Source: an uncultured Cyanobium sp. (lineage in GTDB: Bacteria > Cyanobacteriota > Cyanobacteriia > PCC-6307 > Cyanobiaceae). Taken from it: a DNA stretch of 13,539 nt. Under the pieces are notes generated by a model, which had not been told where the DNA came from, searched no databases, and saw only the letters and a program-made list of their open reading frames with translations. Numbering within the stretch: position 1 is the stretch's first letter; every line of letters begins with the position of its first letter. The position numbers and the translations under genes were made by a program. Below, one piece after another: positions 7,967 to 13,539 of this stretch. Where the stretch lies: positions 1-13,539 of the forward strand of contig CALFOF010000214.1 in the NCBI GenBank assembly GCA_937919075.1, written 5' to 3'.

Positions 7967-8626
7967 ATGCCTCCTCGTCCTCGGTTTGATCGTCGTGCTC
8001 CCGTGCGGGAGCTCCCCAACATCAACGAACGCATCAGTTACCCCCAGCTGCGGGTGGTCGATGCCGACGGCAGTCAGCTCGGCGTGATCACCAGAGAGGA
8101 AGCCCTCGAGGTCGCCAAGGACCGTGAGCTTGACCTGGTGCTTGTGAGCGAGAAGGCAGATCCGCCCGTGTGCCGGATCATGGACTATGGCAAGTTCAAG
8201 TTTGAACAGGAAAAGAAGGCCAAAGAAGCCAAGAAGAAGTCGCACCAAACCGAAGTCAAGGAGGTGAAGATGCGCTACAAGATCGATTCGCACGACTACC
8301 AGGTGCGCATCGGTCAAGCCATCCGCTTTCTCAAGGACGGCGACAAGGTGAAGTGCACGGTGATCTTTCGCGGCCGGGAGATTCAGCACACGGCACTGGC
8401 CGAGCAGTTGCTCTATCGGATGGCGAAAGACCTCGAAGAAAGCGCCGAGATCCAGCAGGATCCCAAGCGTGAGGGCCGCAACATGATCATGTTCCTCACG
8501 CCGCGCAAAACGCCGCTCACCAAGGAAAAAGATGCCGCCGCCCTGGCGGCCAAGGCGGTGCGTACCATTCCCTCACCCCAGCGCCAGACCAGCGCCGCTG
8601 CTGCCGCCGAAAGCGCTGAGGGCTGA
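7967..8626 (+). CDS. infC: Translation initiation factor IF-3
   Basis: This 219-residue IF-3 binds the 30S subunit and checks the start codon and initiator tRNA. The N domain (about 16-85) has [23 protein letters not shown] and [20 protein letters not shown] lysine-rich linker (83-92) leads to the C domain (96-182), with [32 protein letters not shown] and MIMFLTPRK. About 37 further residues, Ala/Lys-rich and probably disordered, extend beyond the usual end of enterobacterial IF-3, as seen in cyanobacterial homologues. The start is ATG, not the rare AUU that enables autoregulation in E. coli, so that form of feedback is not expected here. It converges on the hydrolase gene. Confidence 0.97.
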   Translation: MPPRPRFDRRAPVRELPNINERISYPQLRVVDADGSQLGVITREEALEVAKDRELDLVLVSEKADPPVCRIMDYGKFKFEQEKKAKEAKKKSHQTEVKEVKMRYKIDSHDYQVRIGQAIRFLKDGDKVKCTVIFRGREIQHTALAEQLLYRMAKDLEESAEIQQDPKREGRNMIMFLTPRKTPLTKEKDAAALAAKAVRTIPSPQRQTSAAAAAESAEG

Positions 8627-8638
8627 GCGAGAAGAACA

Positions 8639-8658
8639 CCGGAGAGCGGCGGCTCCGG
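8639..8658 (+). terminator. Hairpin downstream of infC
   Basis: CCGGAG (8639-8644) and CTCCGG (8653-8658) form a perfect 6-base stem with an 8-base loop starting 13 bases after the infC stop. No T-run follows. It is placed where a terminator is expected, in the 47-base convergent gap. Confidence 0.35.
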
Positions 8659-8668
8659 GACGAACGCG

Positions 8669-8683
8669 CACGCTCAGAGCGTG
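8669..8683. terminator. 15-base palindrome at the 3' end of the hydrolase gene
   Basis: CACGCTC-A-GAGCGTG is a perfect palindrome around one base and contains the TGA of the hydrolase gene. As RNA it would fold with only a tight loop. Together with the neighbouring 8639-8658 hairpin it may end transcription from both sides; it could also be a protein-binding site. Confidence 0.25.
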
Positions 8684-9516
8684 GTGGCAAACAGTTCCAG
8701 CAGTCCCTGCCAGCCGGAGGCGGCAGCGGCGGGGTCATGGTCGAGCCTGGCCTCGCACATGAATCCGTGGCCCGCGTCCAGCTCGATCAGCCGGTGGCGC
8801 CGGCCCACCGGATCGGCTTGGCGCAACGCGGCCCCGATCGCCGCCACCTCTGCGGCCGGCATCAGCGGGTCGCGCCGCCCGCAGAAACACCAGAGCCTGC
8901 CAGTGACCCCCGGTAACACTTTCAGGGTGGGGGGCCCGCCCCCCGGGCGTCCGCTGGCGACCCCTGCCCCGTAAAAGTCTGCGGTGGCCGCGATCTGGGG
9001 CAGGCTGGCCGCCAGCAGAGCGGCGTGACCGCCGAAACAGAAGCCCACGCAGCCCAGCTGGCCGGCACCGGTGCGTTCCTGCAACCAGCGGCAGGCCACG
9101 TCCAGATCGGCCAGAAGCTCGGCGCTGTTGGTGCGGTCCTTGTGGCTCCGCCCTTCGGCCAGATCCGCGGCGCTGTAGCCCAGCTCCAGCGCCGGTGCCG
9201 TGCGGGCGAACAACGGCACCGCCAACGCCGCATACCCCTCCAGAGCCAGCCGGTCTGCGACCGAACGCACCCAGGCGTTGATGCCGAAAACCTCTGGCAG
9301 CACAACGATGGCGCCCCGTGTGGGCTGGGCGGGAGCGGCCCACCAGCAGCGCAGCGGCACGGAAACCACACCGGTGCCTTCCGCCTGCTGGCCGGCCAGC
9401 GAACCCGCCGGCCTGCCAGCAGCCGTACCGTCCGGAGCGGCAGCACCGGGGGCTGCGGGAAGGGTGATCCACTCGGCCACGGGCGCTGTCGCAGGGGTCG
9501 GGCAACAGGATGCCAC
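8674..9516 (-). CDS. Dienelactone hydrolase family protein (alpha/beta hydrolase)
   Basis: This 280-residue hydrolase of the dienelactone hydrolase (carboxymethylenebutenolidase) type has a Cys-His-Asp triad. The nucleophile is C160 in GCVGFCFGG, the acid D216 in CGRRDPLMP, and the base H250 in DAGHGFMCE. E75 in LPEVFGIN matches the conserved Glu that primes the cysteine. The real substrate in cyanobacteria is unknown, because no chlorocatechol genes are nearby. The first ~48 residues are Ala/Gly/Pro-rich and precede the hydrolase domain; C4-C5 and a Pro-rich run are visible but no signal peptide. The start is GTG at 9514-9516, and no in-frame ATG is available close by. The gene is divergent from the GntR regulator, and a perfect inverted repeat lies between them, so it may be that regulator's target. 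Confidence 0.88.
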   Translation of the reverse strand: MASCCPTPATAPVAEWITLPAAPGAAAPDGTAAGRPAGSLAGQQAEGTGVVSVPLRCWWAAPAQPTRGAIVVLPEVFGINAWVRSVADRLALEGYAALAVPLFARTAPALELGYSAADLAEGRSHKDRTNSAELLADLDVACRWLQERTGAGQLGCVGFCFGGHAALLAASLPQIAATADFYGAGVASGRPGGGPPTLKVLPGVTGRLWCFCGRRDPLMPAAEVAAIGAALRQADPVGRRHRLIELDAGHGFMCEARLDHDPAAAASGWQGLLELFATTL

Positions 9517-9560
9517 TGCGGCGGCTGGACCAAGCGCAGGACAACCGGCACAGCCTCTTA

Positions 9561-9580
9561 TGACAAACAGGGAATTGTCA
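9561..9580. promoter_or_regulatory. Perfect inverted repeat TGACAA-N8-TTGTCA, candidate GntR operator
   Basis: The arms lie at 9561-9566 and 9575-9580, one and a half helical turns apart centre to centre (14 bases). The right arm is the -35 box of the regulator promoter. The left arm, read on the minus strand, is also TTGTCA, pointing towards the hydrolase, but its -10 partner there (TGTCCT, 9543 to 9538) is weak. A dimeric regulator bound here would cover both promoters. The binding protein is inferred to be the adjacent GntR protein. Confidence 0.45.
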
Positions 9581-9603
9581 CCGGGGCCGAAGCTCCGTAG
9601 GGT
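9575..9603 (+). promoter_or_regulatory. Promoter of the GntR-cysE operon
   Basis: TTGTCA (9575-9580, five of six to TTGACA), a 17-base spacer and TAGGGT (9598-9603) make the most complete promoter in the window. Transcription would begin near 9610, leaving a leader of about 22 bases before GTG 9632. This position also argues against translation starts at 9560 or 9602. Confidence 0.55.
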
Positions 9604-9631
9604 GTCCCCAGACGTTCAGGTCCGGGCCGGC

Positions 9632-10660
9632 GTGCGATTTCACATCCAGCAGGAAAGCGACATCCCGGCGTCGACCCAGCTGTACAACCAGATCTGCTTC
9701 GCGATCGCGGCCCGTCACTACCCGCCGGGCCACCGCTTGCCGAGCACGCGGCAACTGGCCATGCAGACCGGCCTGCACCGCAACACGATCAGCAAGGTCT
9801 ACCGCCAGCTGGAGAACGACGGCGTCGTGGAGGCGATGGCGGGCTCCGGCATCTATGTGCGCGACCAGCAGAAGCCAAGGGAGCTGAAGGCGCCGCCTGG
9901 CCTGCGCAACCGCCTGCGGCCCGACATCGACCGCGAGGTGCGCCAGTGCGTCGATGGGCTGCTCAATGCCGGCTGCACGCTGCAACAGGCGCGGGAGCTG
10001 CTCACCCGCGAAATCGACTGGCGCCTGCGCTGCGGCGCCCGCGTCCTGGTGAGCACGCCGCGCGAGGACATCGGCGCCTCGCTGCTGATCGCCGAAGAAC
10101 TGGTGCCCGTGCTGGAGGTGCCCGTGGAAGTGGTGCCGATGGAGGAGCTTGAGGCCGTGCTGGAGAGTTCGAGCAATGGCACGGTGGTCACCAGCCGCTA
10201 CTTCCTCCAGCCCGTGGAGGAGCTGGCGCAGCGCTTTGGCGTGCGCGCCGTGGCCGTGGATCTCAACGACTTCCGCCACGAGCTTGATCTGCTCAAGGAG
10301 CTGCGCAGCGGCAGTTGCGTGGGCCTGGTGAGCATCAGCCCGGGCATCCTGCGGGCGGCGGAGGTGATCCTGCACAGCATGCGCGGCAACGAGCTCCTGG
10401 TGATGACCGCCAATCCCGATGTGGGCAGCCGCCTGCTGGCCCTGCTGCGGGCCGCCAGCCACGTGCTCTGCGACCGGCCGAGCCTGCCCTTGGTGGAGCA
10501 GACCCTGCGCCAGAACCGCGCCCAGCTGATGCGGCTGCCGCAGGTGCACTGCGCCCAGAGCTACCTGGGGGCCTCCACGATCGATCTGCTGCGCAAGGAA
10601 ATCGGCCTCAGCGGCCAGCGAGATGGCTATGCCGACCCTGAAACCATGCAGGTGGGATGA
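9632..10660 (+). CDS. GntR-family transcriptional regulator with an unassigned large effector domain
   Basis: This 342-residue regulator has a GntR winged helix at about 12-78: PASTQLYNQICFAIAA, then PPGHRLPSTRQLAMQTGLHR, NTISKVYRQLENDGVVE and GSGIYVRD. A proline/arginine linker follows. Residues about 135-325 form a mixed alpha/beta domain of two halves (VLVSTPREDIGASLLIAEEL; GLVSISPGILRAAEVILHSM; LLVMTANPDVGSRLLALL) resembling a ligand-binding fold. It is not a MocR aminotransferase (no PLP lysine motif seen), nor clearly UTRA or FCD. GTG 9632 is chosen because the protein similarity begins there and a promoter ends just before it. In-frame ATG 9560 and GTG 9602 are alternatives that would add residues without similarity. 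The stop overlaps the cysE start (ATGA), so control of cysteine synthesis is likely but unproven. Confidence 0.85.
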   Translation: MRFHIQQESDIPASTQLYNQICFAIAARHYPPGHRLPSTRQLAMQTGLHRNTISKVYRQLENDGVVEAMAGSGIYVRDQQKPRELKAPPGLRNRLRPDIDREVRQCVDGLLNAGCTLQQARELLTREIDWRLRCGARVLVSTPREDIGASLLIAEELVPVLEVPVEVVPMEELEAVLESSSNGTVVTSRYFLQPVEELAQRFGVRAVAVDLNDFRHELDLLKELRSGSCVGLVSISPGILRAAEVILHSMRGNELLVMTANPDVGSRLLALLRAASHVLCDRPSLPLVEQTLRQNRAQLMRLPQVHCAQSYLGASTIDLLRKEIGLSGQRDGYADPETMQVG

Positions 10661-11481
10661 GCAGCGCGAAGCCATTCCCGCCCGGCTCGATCGGGCGGTT
10701 GCTGCGTGCGATCGGCGCCGACCTGTGCATGATCAAGGAGCGCGACCCTGCCGCGCGCGGCACCGTGGAGATCCTGCTCTGCTACCCGGGCTTCCACGCC
10801 CTGGTGCTGCACCGCTTCAGCCACCGCCTGTGGCGGCTGCACTTGCCGCTGCTGCCACGGCTGCTCTCCCAGGTGGGGCGCGCCCTCACCGGCGTGGAGA
10901 TCCACCCGGGCGCCCAGATCGGCCATGGGGTCTTCATCGACCATGGCATGGGGGTGGTGATCGGGGAAACGGCCGTGATCGGCCACCGTTGCCTGCTGTT
11001 TCAGGGGGTCACCCTCGGCGGCACGGGCAAGGAACACGGCAAGCGCCACCCCACGCTCGGCGAGAACGTGGTGGTGGGGGCAGGAGCGCAGGTGCTCGGT
11101 GCCATCGTGGTGGGATCGAACACCCGCATCGGCGCCGGCTCAGTGGTGCTCCGCGATGTGGCTCCGGACAGCACGGTGGTGGGCGTTCCCGGCCGGGTGG
11201 TACACCAATCGGGCGTGCGAATCGATCCCCTCGCCCACTCGCAGCTGCCGGATGCGGAAGCCAGGGTGATTCGCAACCTGATGGAGCGCATCGACACGCT
11301 CGAAGGTGAGGTGGGGCGCCTGCAGAACTGCCTGCGGGAGGTGGCAGCCGGCCGCCCCCTGCAGGACATCTGCAGCGGCAAGGCGCAGAACCTGCGGGAC
11401 CGCGAGATCCTCGAGTTTCTGGGCGACGGCCCCGGGGATGGGCCTGCCGGCGGGCTACTGACGACGTCGGCAGATGACTGA
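10657..11481 (+). CDS. cysE: Serine O-acetyltransferase
   Basis: This 274-residue CysE makes O-acetylserine from serine and acetyl-CoA, the committed step of cysteine synthesis. An N-terminal helical part (about 10-75) is followed by a left-handed beta helix of hexapeptide repeats (about 78-185): GVEIHPGAQIGHGVFIDHGM, VIGETAVIG, GVTLGGTGK, RHPTLGENVVVGAGAQVLG, IGAGSVV and VGVPGRVV. H96 (with D95) and E81 occupy the catalytic His and acid positions, and H131 matches the substrate-binding His. The form resembles the B. subtilis-type enzyme more than that of E. coli. After the beta helix comes a helical, coiled-coil-like tail (about 200-230) and a Gly-rich end. It lacks the terminal Ile that lets E. 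coli CysE dock into CysK. The ATG overlaps the regulator's stop by 4 bases. Confidence 0.96.
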   Translation: MSSAKPFPPGSIGRLLRAIGADLCMIKERDPAARGTVEILLCYPGFHALVLHRFSHRLWRLHLPLLPRLLSQVGRALTGVEIHPGAQIGHGVFIDHGMGVVIGETAVIGHRCLLFQGVTLGGTGKEHGKRHPTLGENVVVGAGAQVLGAIVVGSNTRIGAGSVVLRDVAPDSTVVGVPGRVVHQSGVRIDPLAHSQLPDAEARVIRNLMERIDTLEGEVGRLQNCLREVAAGRPLQDICSGKAQNLRDREILEFLGDGPGDGPAGGLLTTSADD

Positions 11482-11486
11482 GCGGC

Positions 11487-11519
11487 GGCCGGCGCCGACC
11501 GACGACTGGACCGCCGGCC
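11487..11519. terminator. Hairpin between convergent cysE and secA
   Basis: GGCCGGCG (11487-11494) and CGCCGGCC (11512-11519) form a perfect 8-base stem with a 17-base loop, 5 bases after the cysE stop and 33 bases from the secA stop. It could serve both directions. There is no T-run. Confidence 0.35.
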
Positions 11520-11552
11520 ATGCGCTGAGGAACTGAGACACGGCCCTGGGGT

Positions 11553-13539
11553 TCAGCCGGTGACCACCGTTTCGGCTGTTTCCATGCGGGGTTGGAACAT
11601 GAACATGGAATAGATCACGTTGCGTCGCATGGAGGTCATCATCTCCAGGAACATGTCGTAGCCCTCGTTCTTATATTCGATCAAGGGATCCTTCTGCCCG
11701 TAGCCGCGCAGGCCCACCGATTCACGCAGGGCATCCATGGCCTGCAGGTGCTCGCGCCAGAGGGTGTCGATCTGCTGGAGGATGAAGAACCGCTCCGCCT
11801 CCCGCATCAGCCCCGGACGCACCTGCTCGATCTGGCTCTCCTTGAGGTCGTAGGCGTTGCGCAGCTGTTCGCGCAGGAACGCCTTGAGCTCTTCGGTGGA
11901 GAGGCCCTGCAGCTGCTCGGGGGTGAGATCAGCCAGTAGGTAAACAAACTCCTGCACCTTGGCGACCAGCCGGCCCAGATCCCATTCCTCAGGCGGCAGA
12001 TCAGGGTTCACATAGGCATCCACGATGTCAGACATGGTGCGTTCGCCATAGCCGATCACTTGCAGCTTTAGCTCACGGCCTTCCAGCACGCGCCGCCGCT
12101 CGGCATACACCGCACGCCGCTGGTTATTCATCACTTCGTCGTACTCGAACACCTGCTTGCGGATGTCGTAGTAGTAGGTTTCCACTTTCTTCTGCGCGCC
12201 TTCCAGCGAGCGGGTGAGCATGCCAGATTCGATCGGCATGTCTTCTTCCACCCGGAAGGCATTCATCAATCCAGCCACACGTTCACCGCCGAAGATGCGC
12301 AGGAGGTTGTCTTCCAAGGAGAGGAAGAAGCGGGTGCTGCCGGGATCTCCCTGGCGCCCTGCCCGGCCCCGCAGCTGGTTGTCAACCCGGCGCGATTCGT
12401 GCCGTTCAGTGCCGATCACGTGCAGACCACCGGCCTGCCGCACCCGCTCTTCCTCCTCCTTCACCACCACGTCGTATTCGGCGCGAACCCGGGCGATCAG
12501 GCTGCGCAGGGCCTGAATCTGCGGGTCATCGGTGGGGGCCTTCTCCGCCGCCTGGGCGATCCGGTCTTCCAGTTGCAGCACGGTGAGGGCCCGATCGCCC
12601 CAGGCTTTCACCAGCTCACGGGCCAGCTCCACCAGCGATTGCTCGGTGGCAGGGGTGAGCGCGCAGGGGTAAAGATCGCCGATGGCCCGCGCCTCGCTCG
12701 GCGCTGCGGCCAGCGGGGCGGCACCGGGAGCAAAGCCGGCACGGGAGGCCTCGCGGGGCAGAGGGATCGGGGGCTTATGGCCCTCTTCCGGCCGCACCAG
12801 CAGAGGCAGCAACACCTCCCTCAGCTTCAGACGCGCCATGTAATCGGTGTTGCCACCGAGGATGATGTCTGTCCCGCGGCCGGCCATGTTGGTGGCAATC
12901 GTGACGGCTCCAGCCCGGCCGGCCTGGGCCACGATCTCCGCCTCACGCTCCACGTTTTCGGGCTTGGCATTCAGCAGGTTGTGGGGAATGCCTTGCTGCG
13001 CCAGCAGGGAAGAAAGCAGCTCCGACTTCTCCACGCTGGTGGTGCCCACCAGGATGGGGCGGCCGGCATGGTGGATGGTGGCGGTTTCCAGAGCCACCGC
13101 CCGCCATTTGGCCACTTCGTTCTTGTACACCTGATCCACCAGATCGGTGCGGGAGCGCTGCCGGTTGGTGGGCACTACAGTTACTTCTAGCTTGTAGGTT
13201 TTCTCGAATTCCACTTCTTCGGTCTTGGCGGTGCCGGTCATGCCGGCCAGGCGCGGATAGAGCAGAAAGAAGTTTTGATAGGTGATGCTGGCAAGGGTCT
13301 GCGTTTCCGGCTGAATCGGCAGATTTTCCTTGGCCTCAATCGCTTGGTGCTGCCCATCGCTCCAACGGCGGCCGGGCATCACCCTGCCGGTGAACTCATC
13401 AACGATCACTGCATCCTCGGCGCGCACAATATAATTCACATCTTTGATGAACAGCTCCTTGGCCTTGAGCGCATTGGTGATGTAATGGGCCCAAGGGTCA
13501 GCGGGATCAAACAGATCCTCCACCCCCAGCAGCTGTTCG
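11553..13539 (-). CDS. secA: Preprotein translocase ATPase SecA, C-terminal part
   Basis: About 661 residues are visible; the N-terminus with the Walker A/B region lies beyond the right edge, and the frame is open to the last base (visible start [10 protein letters not shown]). SecA drives proteins through SecYEG in the plasma and thylakoid membranes. Seen in order are [62 protein letters not shown] and [16 protein letters not shown] of the second nucleotide-binding domain, then the helical scaffold/wing and the C-terminal HWREHLQ-like segment ([16 protein letters not shown]). A roughly 120-residue insertion, partly Pro/Ala-rich, separates LGGN-related sequence from the [12 protein letters not shown] motif, as in cyanobacterial SecA. 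The protein ends shortly after MFQPRME and has no cysteine-rich zinc tail, also usual for cyanobacteria and plastids. It converges on cysE. Confidence 0.97.
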   Translation of the reverse strand, partial: EQLLGVEDLFDPADPWAHYITNALKAKELFIKDVNYIVRAEDAVIVDEFTGRVMPGRRWSDGQHQAIEAKENLPIQPETQTLASITYQNFFLLYPRLAGMTGTAKTEEVEFEKTYKLEVTVVPTNRQRSRTDLVDQVYKNEVAKWRAVALETATIHHAGRPILVGTTSVEKSELLSSLLAQQGIPHNLLNAKPENVEREAEIVAQAGRAGAVTIATNMAGRGTDIILGGNTDYMARLKLREVLLPLLVRPEEGHKPPIPLPREASRAGFAPGAAPLAAAPSEARAIGDLYPCALTPATEQSLVELARELVKAWGDRALTVLQLEDRIAQAAEKAPTDDPQIQALRSLIARVRAEYDVVVKEEEERVRQAGGLHVIGTERHESRRVDNQLRGRAGRQGDPGSTRFFLSLEDNLLRIFGGERVAGLMNAFRVEEDMPIESGMLTRSLEGAQKKVETYYYDIRKQVFEYDEVMNNQRRAVYAERRRVLEGRELKLQVIGYGERTMSDIVDAYVNPDLPPEEWDLGRLVAKVQEFVYLLADLTPEQLQGLSTEELKAFLREQLRNAYDLKESQIEQVRPGLMREAERFFILQQIDTLWREHLQAMDALRESVGLRGYGQKDPLIEYKNEGYDMFLEMMTSMRRNVIYSMFMFQPRMETAETVVTG

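Noticed and set aside
9200..9631. Upstream extension of the GntR reading frame, including ATG 9560 and GTG 9602
   Set aside because: The extension runs opposite the hydrolase gene and lacks similarity. A promoter with 17-base spacing (9575-9603) lies after ATG 9560 and ends at GTG 9602, so GTG 9632 is preferred.
9578..10675. Minus-strand open frame (365 codons) opposite the GntR gene
   Set aside because: The product is His/Gln/Ala-rich with no family similarity, whereas the plus strand encodes a clear GntR winged helix.

Overview
The window is a compact, GC-rich stretch that reads as a chromosomal segment of a unicellular picocyanobacterium of the Synechococcus/Cyanobium type. Three things support this. 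A cyanobacterial-style group 2 sigma factor begins at the left edge. The order gyrB / miaA / infC / regulator / cysE / secA is, from memory, the arrangement found in marine and brackish Synechococcus. The proteins also have cyanobacterial traits, such as an IF-3 with a long Ala-rich tail and a SecA without the usual cysteine-rich zinc tail. Nothing points to a phage, plasmid or transposon; the content is mostly housekeeping and ion-homeostasis genes.

Left part (1-3625): the first 50 codons of a sigma-70 gene run off the left edge. Then comes mgtE (Mg2+ channel) on the minus strand, divergent from gpx (Cys-type glutathione/thioredoxin peroxidase) and a CPA-type cation:proton antiporter on the plus strand. 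Middle (3647-6702, minus strand): gyrB is followed by a small secreted SH3-like protein and two different crcB fluoride-channel genes. All four are joined by 1-, 4- and 8-base overlaps, so they form a translationally coupled operon. A 292-base divergent gap (6703-6994) holds an extended -10 promoter for gyrB and a run of strong hairpins on the miaA side.

Right part: miaA and infC run on the plus strand, and infC has a candidate promoter over the miaA stop codon. A dienelactone-hydrolase-family gene converges on infC. It diverges from a GntR-type regulator whose stop codon overlaps the cysE start (ATGA). A perfect inverted repeat, TGACAA-N8-TTGTCA, lies between the two and includes the -35 box of the regulator promoter. 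This suggests autoregulation and joint control of the hydrolase and of cysteine synthesis. The C-terminal two-thirds of SecA (minus strand) runs off the right edge.

The best leads for something not well described are: (1) the GntR-cysE unit with its large unassigned effector domain and palindromic operator, (2) the gyrB-SH3-crcB-crcB coupled operon with two complementary, asymmetric CrcB subunits, and (3) the structured RNA candidate between gyrB and miaA. All promoters, operators and terminators here are read by eye and are inferences.
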